Assembly (NCBI GenBank): GCA_910579785.1
Contig: CAJTVJ010000008.1
Span: forward strand, 1 to 61,423
Direction: 5' to 3'
From: an uncultured Christensenella sp.
GTDB taxonomy: Bacteria > Bacillota > Clostridia > Christensenellales > UBA3700
DNA: 61,423 bases
A program made the position numbers and the translations under genes. The first letter of the stretch is position 1. Each line of letters opens with the position of its first letter. The notes under the pieces are model-generated. The model did no database searches, had not been told where the DNA came from, and was given only the letters and a program-made list of their open reading frames with translations. Shown in pieces: positions 33,481-41,216 of the stretch.

Positions 33481-34415
33481 TGAAAGCTAAAAAGAAGATA
33501 TTATTGCTCACCTCTATATTGTTGCTCGCTGTGATGTGTTTTGCATTGCTCGCAGGCTGCAAGAGTTCGGAAGAAAAAGAAAAAGAGTATTATGAAAATA
33601 TAGCAAAGTCTGTCGACAAGAGAGTCGAGACGCTCAACGTGCTTTCGCAAAACGTGTTTAGCAGAGCTTGGACAGCCAAATTTATGTATGCGTACACTTA
33701 TTACGGCATAAAGGACGAGGAGTCTGGACAGATAACTCCTGATACCGTCACAAGAGGCAGCGCAGACAAAGAAGGCTGGCAATCGGGATCGTCGCAATTC
33801 GTACATTTTATGTATTTTGAGGTGGACTATACCAATGAGGGAAACTATACCGTCAAGACTACTACTTTTGAAGATACAAGCAGAAAAAACTATTATGCTA
33901 ACAAAGATAAGATAAGCAAGTTTAACAAGACGGGCGAACTTACCTATACTGTCAAGGACGGCGTAGCCGAAGGGCAGCTTGCCGACGGTATCGATCCGGT
34001 GTTTGTCATTAAGTTGAGCGTTGACGGCGAGTTTATCAAACAAAACGGCATAGGCGCAAGCGATAATTTCAGAATTTACACTCACTTTATGAGAGTGGAG
34101 ACTAGACAGGTACGCGACGCTGAGGGAAATCTTATAACCAAGAGCGACAACGACGCGCTTGCAGGCAACGGCGCTTATTGGTCGGGCTACGGCGAGGACA
34201 TCAAGTATGATTGGGAAAAAGTCTACGGCATGAGCAACAACCGTCTCACGTTGCTTTACGACAAAGGCAAGAAAAAGATAAATTCATTGGAGATATACAA
34301 TGAAGATATCATATCTTACTATACCAAGCAGGATAAGGTCAACACCAAACTCGTGCTTAAAGCCGACGTCGTAAGATTCCACGAAATGGTAGTAAAATTC
34401 AATTACAAAAAATAG
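33480..34415 (+). CDS. Secreted lipoprotein coupled to the second GPH symporter
   Basis: A 311-residue lipoprotein. The Lys-rich start, hydrophobic core 7-22 and lipobox LLAGC place acylated Cys27. The mature protein is mostly beta-prone with no recognised fold. It begins within the stop codon of the transporter gene (TAATG). It is not evidently the same sequence family as the 16611-17417 lipoprotein apart from the signal peptide, but it occupies the same genetic position, which supports a partnership between a GPH symporter and a surface lipoprotein. Confidence 0.75.
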   Translation: MKAKKKILLLTSILLLAVMCFALLAGCKSSEEKEKEYYENIAKSVDKRVETLNVLSQNVFSRAWTAKFMYAYTYYGIKDEESGQITPDTVTRGSADKEGWQSGSSQFVHFMYFEVDYTNEGNYTVKTTTFEDTSRKNYYANKDKISKFNKTGELTYTVKDGVAEGQLADGIDPVFVIKLSVDGEFIKQNGIGASDNFRIYTHFMRVETRQVRDAEGNLITKSDNDALAGNGAYWSGYGEDIKYDWEKVYGMSNNRLTLLYDKGKKKINSLEIYNEDIISYYTKQDKVNTKLVLKADVVRFHEMVVKFNYKK

Positions 34416-34432
34416 CCTTTGAGCTATCGACA

Positions 34433-34466
34433 AAAAGTCGACCCAGCACGGTCGGCTTTTTTATTT
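34433..34466 (+). terminator. Terminator of the carbohydrate island
   Basis: AAAAGTCGACC (34433-34443) pairs with GGTCGGCTTTT (34450-34460) with one G-T, then TTATTTT. Confidence 0.85.
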
Positions 34467-34631
34467 TCACAAGGAAATAAAAAAGCGCTTATGCCGCGGT
34501 ACGCTATCGCGTTGATACGATTATCTATGATTTATATCGGTCAATTTGCGCTAAAAAATTTATAATATATCACACTGGATATTCACTATATTATTATTTT
34601 TTAAAAATCCAAAAAAAGTACTTCAAAATCC

Positions 34632-34659
34632 TTTACTTTTTTTATGGAAGTTGTATAAT
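34632..34659 (+). promoter_or_regulatory. Promoter of the MATE gene
   Basis: TTTACT (34632-34637), 16 nt, TATAAT (34654-34659). The rest of the gap from 34467 is AT-rich with no gene seen. Confidence 0.65.
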
Positions 34660-34662
34660 ACA

Positions 34663-34740
34663 AGGCGATCGGACAAGCTCAAAAGGCTCAACGGTCGCCG
34701 CGGTTGATTTGACGGCGGTTTCGGATTGAGAGGCGGGAAA
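34663..34740 (+). promoter_or_regulatory. Structured, possibly switching leader of the MATE gene
   Basis: GGCGATCG (about 34664-34671) pairs along its full length with CGGTCGCC (about 34692-34699), enclosing an AGC/GCT inner stem. The 3' arm of this stem overlaps TCGCCG, which can pair instead with CGGCGG about 15 nt downstream. Two mutually exclusive hairpins in the 5' leader of an exporter gene resemble a regulatory RNA. It matches no riboswitch class I recognise, including guanidine types. Confidence 0.4.
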
Positions 34741-34766
34741 ATTATAATCTTGATTCGGAGAAAACA

Positions 34767-36158
34767 ATGGTCAGAAATTTGACAAAGGGTCGTCCCTTAA
34801 AACAGATTTTATATTTTGCGTTGCCTGTGTTTATCGGCAACGTATTTCAACAGTTTTACAGCATGGTAGACAATATCATCGTTGGCAACACCCTCGGCGA
34901 AAATGCTTTTGCAGGCGTTGGCGCAACGACTTCGCTTGCCTTTTTGATAATAGGTTTCGTTCAGGGACTTACCGCAGGTTTTGCAGTCAAGACGAGCCAA
35001 TTTTACGGAGCCAACGACGTTGAGAAGATAAAATCTAGCGTAGCAGTATCAATATTGCTGAGCGGCGCGCTGACTGTCGCGCTTACGGTTATCAGCGTAT
35101 TCACAGCTATGCCGATACTTAAACTCATGCGTACGCCCAACGAGATAATAAATTATTCGCATCAATACATCACTGTCGTATTCGTCGGACTTGGAGCAAC
35201 TATGCTATACAACCTGTGCGCAAGCATATTGAGAGCGCTTGGCGACAGCAAAGTGCCGCTGCTGTTTTTGGTGATGGCTTCCGTTATCAACATAGGTCTT
35301 GATTTGCTGTTTATCATGGTATTTCATATGGGCGTTGCAGGCGCAGGTTGGGCGACCGTCATTTCGCAGTTTATTTCCGGCGCGGCGTGCATGGTATATA
35401 TGTTTAAAAAATATGAGATATTGCGCCTGTCGAGCAGACATTTCAAGCTTTCTTTCAAGTTCTGTATGCAGCATTTGGCAGTAGGTTTGCCTATGGCTTT
35501 TCAATATTCGATAATCGCAGTCGGCATAATGGTGCAGCAAGCCGCTCTCAACGCATTCGGCACGCTTTACGTCAGTGCATATACTGCGGCAAGCAAGATT
35601 GACAGCATATTCACGCAGTCGCTTGTCGCTATGGGCAGCGCAGTCGCTACTTATGTCGGTCAGAATTACGGCGCCGGCGAAATAGAGAGAATAAACAAGG
35701 GCGTCAACCAAGCTATGTTGGTCAGCGTTGCGCTTGCAGTAGTGGGCGGACTTATCGTATTTTTCGGCTCGGATATAATGACGGCGCTGTTTGTCAAAAA
35801 TCCCGATAGAGAGATGCTTTCTCTCTCCAAGAGATATCTCTTTTGGCAGGGAGTATTTTATATCGGACTTGCGGTGATATACGTATACCGCAACGCGTTG
35901 CAGGGTATGGGATACAGTCTGCTTACCACGATAGGCGGAGTTGTTGAATTGGGGATGCGTATAATTGCTTCGATATTGCTTGTCAAGGTACTTGATTATC
36001 TTGGACTGTGTCTGTCTAATCCGTGCGCTTGGATAGGCGTGGACGTACTCTATCTTATAGGTTATTACGTAATTATGCACGGCAAGACCAAGAGATATTT
36101 TGCGCTCAAAAATGTGCGTATCGTCGACAAAGGCAGGACTGTCGCACAGAAAATATAA
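34767..36158 (+). CDS. MATE-family multidrug/metabolite efflux protein
   Basis: A 463-residue protein with 12 hydrophobic segments in two six-helix halves. PVFIGNVFQQFYSMVDNIIVG in TM1 and PMAFQYSIIAVGIMVQQAALNAFG in TM7 are the paired MATE signatures. It would export a drug, dye or metabolite in exchange for sodium ions or protons; the substrate is unknown. GGAG lies about 8 nt upstream. It has its own promoter and a structured leader of about 100 nt, so expression may respond to a ligand at the RNA level. Confidence 0.92.
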   Translation: MVRNLTKGRPLKQILYFALPVFIGNVFQQFYSMVDNIIVGNTLGENAFAGVGATTSLAFLIIGFVQGLTAGFAVKTSQFYGANDVEKIKSSVAVSILLSGALTVALTVISVFTAMPILKLMRTPNEIINYSHQYITVVFVGLGATMLYNLCASILRALGDSKVPLLFLVMASVINIGLDLLFIMVFHMGVAGAGWATVISQFISGAACMVYMFKKYEILRLSSRHFKLSFKFCMQHLAVGLPMAFQYSIIAVGIMVQQAALNAFGTLYVSAYTAASKIDSIFTQSLVAMGSAVATYVGQNYGAGEIERINKGVNQAMLVSVALAVVGGLIVFFGSDIMTALFVKNPDREMLSLSKRYLFWQGVFYIGLAVIYVYRNALQGMGYSLLTTIGGVVELGMRIIASILLVKVLDYLGLCLSNPCAWIGVDVLYLIGYYVIMHGKTKRYFALKNVRIVDKGRTVAQKI

Positions 36159-36159
36159 C

Positions 36160-36188
36160 TTGACTAAAATGTATTTTAGACATATAAT
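36160..36188 (+). promoter_or_regulatory. Promoter of the FTR-like gene
   Basis: TTGACT (36160-36165), 17 nt, TATAAT (36183-36188), starting 2 nt after the MATE stop codon. Confidence 0.82.
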
Positions 36189-36190
36189 AT

Positions 36191-36210
36191 TATTGTGAAT
36201 ATTCATAATA
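36191..36210. promoter_or_regulatory. Palindrome just downstream of the FTR-like gene promoter
   Basis: TATTGTGAAT/ATTCATAATA is a 20-bp palindrome with one mismatched pair, located at the predicted transcription start. It suggests a repressor site. It is not a clean Rex, Fur or FNR box. Confidence 0.5.
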
Positions 36211-36238
36211 TATAATATCGGGTATTCAGGAGGGTATT

Positions 36239-36436
36239 ATGGTCAGACTCAACGACAACAAAGAGATAGTCGACGCTATCAAAGAAGGGCTCAAAGCGCG
36301 CGGCGGATACTGTCCTTGCCGAGTTCAGATGATTGAAGAGAACAAATGCGTGTGCAAGGAATTCAGAGAGCAGATAGCCGATCCCGAATTTGAGGGGTAT
36401 TGCCACTGCGGACTTTATTATAAATCTAAGGACTGA
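36239..36436 (+). CDS. Mini ferredoxin-thioredoxin-reductase catalytic-chain-like protein
   Basis: A 65-residue protein containing the three CxC-type pairs of the FTR catalytic chain: CPC (25-27), CVC (37-39) and CHC (55-57), in the order and context GYCPCR...CVCKEF...GYCHCGLYYK. In FTR these cysteines bind a 4Fe-4S cluster and form the active disulfide that passes electrons from ferredoxin to thioredoxin. No variable-chain or thioredoxin gene is nearby, so the partner is unknown. GGAGGG upstream supports the start. It has its own promoter and a palindromic site. Confidence 0.82.
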   Translation: MVRLNDNKEIVDAIKEGLKARGGYCPCRVQMIEENKCVCKEFREQIADPEFEGYCHCGLYYKSKD

Positions 36437-36519
36437 TTTGCAACGGGCGTGAGGCTTTATTGCCTTACGTCTTTTTTATGTCAAATGTTTATTAAATTTA
36501 CTTATACGTGTTGAAAAAG

Positions 36520-36548
36520 TTGACAAATTTCTAGCGGTGATTTAAAAT
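36520..36548 (+). promoter_or_regulatory. Promoter of the SDR gene
   Basis: TTGACA (36520-36525), 17 nt, TAAAAT (36543-36548). Confidence 0.82.
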
Positions 36549-36615
36549 AACATCGTTAAAATTTACGTTTAGTAAATATTAAATTATCGCAATAATATTA
36601 AAGTAGGTGTATGTT

Positions 36616-37569
36616 ATGACAAAGAAATGGCTTTATGGAAGAAACGTGGTCCTCACCGGTTGTTCGACGGGTATGGGCAAAGAAGTGCTTATGATACTTG
36701 TCAAGAAGTACGGTTGCAACGTAATGGGCGTGGCAAGAAACAAGGCAAAACTCGATGAATTAAAAGAACAGCTCGGAGACAAATTCAGCTATCGCAGATT
36801 TAATATATCTAGCTTGCAGGATTGGAAAGATTTTGCGGCTGAGCTTGAAGGTATGGGATTTATGACCGACATACTCATCAACAATGCAGGTATGATACAG
36901 CCTTTCGGTCAATACAACGATTTGACTGACGACCAGATAAAGAAGGTCGTAGACACCAACCTTATGAGCGTGGTGTACGGTTGCAAGGCAATGCTTCCTA
37001 CGATAAAGAAGTCTAAGTACGGATATATATGCAACGTTGCCAGCGCGTCCGCTATACTTCCCGTCGGCGGCGAGAGCATTTACTCGGCGACTAAGGGCGG
37101 CGTGTGGGCTTTGACGGAGTGCTTGGCTCAGGAACTTAAAGGCTTCGGCATCGGCGTATCTTGCGTTATGCCCGGACCTGTCAAGACGGATATTTACAAG
37201 GCAAGAGAGGGCGAGAGCGGTCCTAAGGCAGATTCGCTTGTCGAGAGCATAGGTATCACCGCGTATACGGCAGGCAAGAAGATAGTCAAGGCTATCCGCA
37301 AGGGAAAGGTAAGAGTCATACCCGACGCTGTCGCAGGACTTATGGATTTCGGTATGAGAGTATGTCCGTCGTTTACTTGCAAGGCTACCGGATCTCTTAT
37401 CAAGAAATTCTCGCCGAAGATCGCATCTTTCAAGCCTATATATGCAGAGCAGATAGAGCGCAAGAGCGAGATAAAGCAGATGAAGAAGCAGCGCAAAAAG
37501 AGCGTATACAAGAAGTTGGAGCAAGTGCCTGAGGGCGCGTTTAAGAACGACGACGTAAGTCAAGTATAA
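36616..37569 (+). CDS. Short-chain dehydrogenase/reductase
   Basis: A 317-residue SDR. The cofactor motif TGCSTGMGKE is near 14-23, NNAG near 92-95, the catalytic Ser is in NVASASA and the YSATKGG pair lies near 157-163. The Arg of VARNKAK after beta-2 suggests NADP preference. A Lys-rich C-terminal extension of about 65 residues follows the catalytic core. The substrate is unknown. The ATG at 36616, 7 nt after AGGTG, is preferred over a GTG at 36607. It is monocistronic and precedes the ribosomal-protein cluster. Confidence 0.85.
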   Translation: MTKKWLYGRNVVLTGCSTGMGKEVLMILVKKYGCNVMGVARNKAKLDELKEQLGDKFSYRRFNISSLQDWKDFAAELEGMGFMTDILINNAGMIQPFGQYNDLTDDQIKKVVDTNLMSVVYGCKAMLPTIKKSKYGYICNVASASAILPVGGESIYSATKGGVWALTECLAQELKGFGIGVSCVMPGPVKTDIYKAREGESGPKADSLVESIGITAYTAGKKIVKAIRKGKVRVIPDAVAGLMDFGMRVCPSFTCKATGSLIKKFSPKIASFKPIYAEQIERKSEIKQMKKQRKKSVYKKLEQVPEGAFKNDDVSQV

Positions 37570-37654
37570 TACGAGGCGCCAATACGTTTATAAATATAAA
37601 ATAAGGATATAAATAATACAGAGAAATTTATATCAACAAATTACTCAAAAGTAA

Positions 37655-37683
37655 TTGACACACCCCAAGCTGTGTGCTAAAAT
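37655..37683 (+). promoter_or_regulatory. Promoter of rpmG-secE-nusG-rplKA
   Basis: TTGACA (37655-37660), 17 nt, TAAAAT (37678-37683). ACACCCC overlapping the -35 is complementary to GGGGTGT at about 37701-37707, which is followed by a T-run; the left arm would not be transcribed from this promoter. Confidence 0.85.
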
Positions 37684-37729
37684 GTATAAGCACCTACTAT
37701 GGGGTGTAATTTTTTTGGAGGTGTTGTGC

Positions 37730-37879
37730 ATGACAACAAGAATCACCTTGGCTTGTACAGAATGTAAGCAACGCAATTACGATACATATAAGAACAAAAA
37801 AAATACTCCTGACAGATTAGAAATCAAGAAGTATTGCAAGTTCTGTAAGAAGACGACTCTACATAAAGAGACCAAGTAA
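37730..37879 (+). CDS. rpmG: Ribosomal protein L33
   Basis: A 49-residue L33 of the zinc-binding (C+) type: LACTECKQRNY and KYCKFCKKTTLH give the CxxC pair set for one zinc, and the KN..PDRLEIKKYC core is standard. It is a large-subunit protein. The start at 37730 follows GGAGGTG at 6 nt; a longer in-frame reading from 37655 overlaps the promoter and is not real. It is the first gene of the rpmG-secE-nusG order usual in Bacillota. Confidence 0.96.
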   Translation: MTTRITLACTECKQRNYDTYKNKKNTPDRLEIKKYCKFCKKTTLHKETK

Positions 37880-37896
37880 TAATAGGGGAAGTTTTT

Positions 37897-38253
37897 ATGG
37901 CGAAGAATAAAAAGAACAAGATGGTTGCCGCCGAGGGGCTGGTGTCTAACGCACCGCTTAAAAATGCCGATTTCAGCAATGACAACTCTTCTGCAAAGGA
38001 TATCAAGCCTAATAAAGGACAAAAGAATAAAAAGGGAGATAAGAAGCCTTCTGTCGGAAAGAGAATGAGGAGAGCGTTCAAAGAGATGTTTTCCGAGCTC
38101 AAAAAAGTCAGTTGGCCTACCGCCAAAAAGACTGCGTCTATGTTCGGCATAGTCATTGTCGTCGTATTGTTCTTCCTCGTTGTAATATCCGCATTTGATT
38201 ACGGTATCATGCAACTCATCAAGCTTTTGATGGACGCTTCGGTAGGAAGCTAA
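37897..38253 (+). CDS. secE: Preprotein translocase subunit SecE
   Basis: A 118-residue SecE. The essential domain is at the C-terminus: the amphipathic helix with MFSELKKVSWPTAKK (about 65-79) and a single transmembrane helix (about 83-103). The first 55 residues form a Lys/Asn-rich hydrophilic extension without predicted structure, longer than the minimal Bacillus SecE of about 60 residues. It acts with SecY and SecG as the membrane channel. It lies between rpmG and nusG, as expected. Confidence 0.93.
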   Translation: MAKNKKNKMVAAEGLVSNAPLKNADFSNDNSSAKDIKPNKGQKNKKGDKKPSVGKRMRRAFKEMFSELKKVSWPTAKKTASMFGIVIVVVLFFLVVISAFDYGIMQLIKLLMDASVGS

Positions 38254-38266
38254 AAAGGAGACAGCT

Positions 38267-38812
38267 ATGGAAGATATGGAAAACATAAACGGCGCAGAGC
38301 CAAGATGGTATATACTCCAAACGCAGTTTGGCTATGAATCAATCGCTGAGTCTTCGCTAAGACAGCTTGTAGAACTCAACAATTTGCAAGATTATATCCT
38401 CGACATCGTCGTTCCCGAAGAGGAAGAGACCGTCGAGCGCAACGGCAAGCTCAAACTTGTCAAGCATAAAAAATATCCCAATTACGTCTTTATCAAGATG
38501 GTATATACCAAGCAGATTTGGTATATGGTCAGAAACACCAGAGGCATAAAAGATTTTTGCAGCGGATACGACGGCAAGCCGTTGCCTATGAGCGACGAAG
38601 AAGTAAAGAGAGCTCAGCTTGAAAAGATAACGATGGAAGATCTCGACATACGCGTCGGCGACACCATCAAGATAATGAGCGGACCGCTCAAAGACTTTAT
38701 CGGCGAGATCAAAGAAATAAAGGCTGACATCGAAAAGGTCAAGGTATCTGTAATGATGTTTGGCAGAGAGACTACGGTAGAGCTTGATTTTGCTCAGATA
38801 GAAAAACTTTAA
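38267..38812 (+). CDS. nusG: Transcription termination/antitermination factor NusG
   Basis: A 181-residue NusG. The N-terminal NGN domain starts at RWYILQTQFGYE and includes the IVVPEEEETV loop and KKYPNYVFIKM. The C-terminal KOW domain has VGDTIKIMSGPLKDFIGEI and ends VELDFAQIEKL. It binds RNA polymerase and modulates pausing and termination, and couples to S10. GGAGA lies about 6 nt upstream. It is followed by a structured leader before rplK. Confidence 0.96.
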   Translation: MEDMENINGAEPRWYILQTQFGYESIAESSLRQLVELNNLQDYILDIVVPEEEETVERNGKLKLVKHKKYPNYVFIKMVYTKQIWYMVRNTRGIKDFCSGYDGKPLPMSDEEVKRAQLEKITMEDLDIRVGDTIKIMSGPLKDFIGEIKEIKADIEKVKVSVMMFGRETTVELDFAQIEKL

Positions 38813-38819
38813 TTTATCA

Positions 38820-38890
38820 ACAACGGTCGCTTATGCGACCTGGGAGAGGCGTAAAATTTTGCAGTGCGTCCTCGTTAATACCACGATTGC
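38820..38890 (+). promoter_or_regulatory. Structured nusG-rplK intergenic leader
   Basis: A hairpin GGTCGC-TTAT-GCGACC (38825-38840) is followed by GGGAGAGGCG and, about 20 nt later, GCGTCCTCGTTAATACCACG. A G-rich then CGTTA-TACCAC pattern between nusG and rplK is, to my knowledge, common in Bacillota and may include the site where L1 regulates its own operon; that assignment is tentative. Confidence 0.45.
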
Positions 38891-38906
38891 TAGGAGGTAA
38901 CATACT

Positions 38907-39332
38907 ATGGCAAAGAAAGTAAAGGCAGTTGTAAAACTTCAACTTCCTGCCGGCAAGGCAACTCCGGGACCACCTGTCGGTTCCACGCTCGGTCCTCACG
39001 GAATCAATATTCCGGGATTCACCAAAGAGTTTAATGAAAAGACGAGAGGACAAGAAGGTCTTATCCTTCCTGTCGTAATGACGATTTACGAAGACCGTTC
39101 GTTTACGTTCATACTCAAAACTCCACCTGCTGCTGTCCTTATCAAGAAAGCATGCGGTCTGCAAAGCGGAAGCGCAAAGCCAAACAAGGACAAGGTTGCT
39201 AAGATCACTCAGGCTCAGCTTGAAGAGATTGCAAAGACCAAGATGCCCGACATCACTGCCGGAAGCTTGGAAGCGGCGAAGAAGACTATCGCAGGCACAG
39301 CTCGCTCTATGGGCGTACTTGTCGAGGAATAA
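38907..39332 (+). CDS. rplK: Ribosomal protein L11
   Basis: A 141-residue L11 with the N-terminal VKLQLPAGKATPGPPVG, the GTP-centre proline-rich LGPHGINIPGFTKEFN and the C-terminal rRNA-binding domain ending in GTARSMGVLVEE. It is part of the L11 stalk base, the factor-binding region of 23S rRNA. AGGAGGT lies 8 nt upstream. It is in an operon with rplA 15 nt downstream. Confidence 0.97.
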   Translation: MAKKVKAVVKLQLPAGKATPGPPVGSTLGPHGINIPGFTKEFNEKTRGQEGLILPVVMTIYEDRSFTFILKTPPAAVLIKKACGLQSGSAKPNKDKVAKITQAQLEEIAKTKMPDITAGSLEAAKKTIAGTARSMGVLVEE

Positions 39333-39347
39333 TAGGGAGGCTTGACT

Positions 39348-40034
39348 ATGAAACAAGGTAAGAGATATATACAGGCACAAAAGCTTGTGGACGCAAGCAA
39401 GGCTTACGAGCCGCAAGACGCTATGAAAGTCGTAGTAGATACGGCTACCGCAAAATTTGACGAGTCTATCGAACTTCACGTAAGACTTGGCGTAGATTCA
39501 AGACACGCTGACCAACAGGTAAGAGGCGTTGTAGTACTTCCTCACGGAACAGGTAAGACGCAGAGAGTCTTGGTCATCGCTAAGGGCGCAAAGGCTGACG
39601 AAGCTACCGCGGCAGGCGCAGACTACGTCGGCGGCGAAGAGTATATCAACAAGATCAAGAATGAAAATTGGTTTGACTTCGACGTCTGCGTTACCACTCC
39701 CGAAATGATGGGCTTGGTCGGTAGAATAGGTAAGATTTTGGGACCTAAGGGCTTAATGCCTAACCCTAAGTCGGGCACCGTAACTATGGACGTGACAAAG
39801 GCTGTCAACGAAATCAAGGCAGGTAAGGTCGAGTATAGACTTGACAAGACCAACATCATTCACGTCGCTATCGGCAAGAAGTCGTTTGGCGCAGAGAAGC
39901 TTTTTGACAACTTCAACGTAATATTCGACGCTATCGTCAAGGCTAAGCCTGCGGCAGCAAAGGGACAGTATATCAAGAGCGTGTCGGTTTCCAGCACGAT
40001 GGGACCTGGACTTAAAGTCGCAGTTAAACAATAA
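39348..40034 (+). CDS. rplA: Ribosomal protein L1
   Basis: A 228-residue L1. ESIELHVRLGVDSRHADQQVRG and VLPHGTGK near the N-terminus, GRIGKILGPKGLMPNPKSGT near 125-145, and the C-terminal SVSVSSTMGPGLKV are diagnostic. It forms the L1 stalk at the E-site and commonly represses its own mRNA. The ATG at 39348 lies 6 nt after GGGAGG; a TTG at 39342 is not needed. It is the last gene before an independent promoter for rplJL. Confidence 0.97.
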   Translation: MKQGKRYIQAQKLVDASKAYEPQDAMKVVVDTATAKFDESIELHVRLGVDSRHADQQVRGVVVLPHGTGKTQRVLVIAKGAKADEATAAGADYVGGEEYINKIKNENWFDFDVCVTTPEMMGLVGRIGKILGPKGLMPNPKSGTVTMDVTKAVNEIKAGKVEYRLDKTNIIHVAIGKKSFGAEKLFDNFNVIFDAIVKAKPAAAKGQYIKSVSVSSTMGPGLKVAVKQ

Positions 40035-40076
40035 TAGTTCATATAAGATAATTTCTGCAAATATGCGTCAAAATCC

Positions 40077-40105
40077 TTGACAATTATTTTTGCAAGTATT
40101 ATCAT
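40077..40105 (+). promoter_or_regulatory. Promoter of rplJ-rplL
   Basis: TTGACA (40077-40082), 17 nt, TATCAT (40100-40105). The same -35/-10 pair occurs in the tRNA-23S promoter at 60726-60754. Confidence 0.88.
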
Positions 40106-40109
40106 AACA

Positions 40110-40226
40110 AAGCAATATATCTTGCCAAAGACAGCAAGTGCGAGAGATCGCTTAATTTCTTGCCGAGGTAGGGGTTTACTTATCAAAGAGTTTTCTACCC
40201 TCTGTGTCTTTGGCATAGAGGGTAAT
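40110..40226 (+). promoter_or_regulatory. L10 leader (ribosomal protein autoregulation)
   Basis: TGCCAAAGACA (40123-40133) pairs perfectly with TGTCTTTGGCA (40205-40215), enclosing GCAAG/CTTGC and the GCGA-GAGA-TCGC hairpin; this is the L10 leader layout. The closing 3' strand lies in the loop of a terminator-like hairpin, TACCCTCT (40196-40203) with AGAGGGTA (40217-40224) followed by ATTTTAT. The two folds therefore compete, suggesting attenuation by L10 or L10-L12. Confidence 0.85.
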
Positions 40227-40243
40227 TTTATAGGAGGTAAATA

Positions 40244-40762
40244 ATGGCAGAAGAAAGAAAGTCAGAAGCTAGGGTACAGAAAGAGGCGCACGTTGAAGAG
40301 ATCAAAGAATTGATCAAGAACTGCAACGGTATGGTAGTCGTTTCTTATCAAGGCATTTCCGTAGCTGACGATACACAACTCAGAAGCAAGTTCAGAGCAG
40401 AAAACGTAAAGTATAAAGTTCTAAAAAACAGACTTGTGCAAAGAGCTTTCCAAGAGCTTGGGATCCAAGGCTTTGACGGTCATCTCGAAGGCTCGTCGGC
40501 ATTTGCATTCGCCAACGGCGACGCATTGGCAGCGGCTAAGATCGTCGTAGAGGGTAGCAAGACTATCAAGTCTTTGAAGGCAAAGTGCGGTCTTATGGAC
40601 GGAGCTTATATTGACGAAAACACAGTTACAAAACTCGCGTCTATTCCATCAAAGGAAGTCCTTCTTGCTCAACTTCTTGGTTTGCTCCAAAGTCCTATCA
40701 GCGGATTTGCAAGAGCTATCAAGCAGGTCGCAGAGAAAGATCAAAGCGCGGCAGAAGCATAA
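40244..40762 (+). CDS. rplJ: Ribosomal protein L10
   Basis: A 172-residue L10. The N-terminal rRNA-binding domain has VVVSYQGISVADDTQLRSKFR and YKVLKNRLVQRAF, and the C-terminal helix anchors L12 dimers. It is the base of the ribosomal stalk and the likely ligand of the leader immediately upstream. AGGAGGT lies 7 nt before the ATG. rplL follows 79 nt later. Confidence 0.97.
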   Translation: MAEERKSEARVQKEAHVEEIKELIKNCNGMVVVSYQGISVADDTQLRSKFRAENVKYKVLKNRLVQRAFQELGIQGFDGHLEGSSAFAFANGDALAAAKIVVEGSKTIKSLKAKCGLMDGAYIDENTVTKLASIPSKEVLLAQLLGLLQSPISGFARAIKQVAEKDQSAAEA

Positions 40763-40841
40763 TTTTTTGCTTCCATCAAATAAACATCGCCGTATGACGG
40801 CATAAAAATCAATATTAAAAATTTATCGGAGGAATATAAAA

Positions 40842-41216
40842 ATGGCAGATATAGCTAAAATGATTGAAGAAATCAAAGGTATGACAGTATTGGAGCTTAA
40901 CGATTTGGTTAAGGCTGTTGAGACAGAATTTGGAGTAAGCGCGGCAGCAATGGCAGTTGCAGGTCCGGCAGCAGGCGGCGCAGCAGCTCCGGCAGCAGAA
41001 GAGAAGACGGAGTTTGACGTTATCTTGAAGGCAGCTGGCGCCAACAAGATGGCAGTTATCAAGCTCGTTAAGGACTTGACAGGCGCAGGTCTTAAAGACG
41101 CTAAGGATATGGTTGACAACGCTCCTAAGGCTCTCAAAGAGGGTATCTCCAAAGAGGCTGCTGACGAGATCGCTGCTAAGCTCAAAGAGGCTGGCGCAGA
41201 AGTCGAAATTAAGTAA
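40842..41216 (+). CDS. rplL: Ribosomal protein L7/L12
   Basis: A 124-residue L12. The N-terminal dimerisation helices (MTVLELNDLVKAVETEFGVS) are followed by the Ala/Gly/Pro hinge (about 40-55) and the C-terminal domain with EKTEFDVIL, GAGLKDAKDMVDNAPKALK and EAGAEVEIK. It recruits translation factors to the ribosome. GGAGG lies 8 nt upstream. A terminator lies at 41429 and the next gene is hisC, not rpoB. Confidence 0.97.
   Translation: MADIAKMIEEIKGMTVLELNDLVKAVETEFGVSAAAMAVAGPAAGGAAAPAAEEKTEFDVILKAAGANKMAVIKLVKDLTGAGLKDAKDMVDNAPKALKEGISKEAADEIAAKLKEAGAEVEIK

Noticed and set aside
36191..36210. Rex or CRP/FNR binding site
   Set aside because: The half-site spacing is wrong (2 nt for a Rex-type reading, 4 for CRP), so it is reported only as a palindrome.
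37661..37716. ACACCCC/GGGGTGT hairpin with T-run before rpmG as a terminator or attenuator
   Set aside because: The left arm overlaps the -35 region and is not in the transcript of that promoter. It could act only on upstream read-through.
37655..37729. N-terminal extension of rpmG
   Set aside because: It would overlap the promoter; L33 length and the GGAGGTG site fix the start at 37730.
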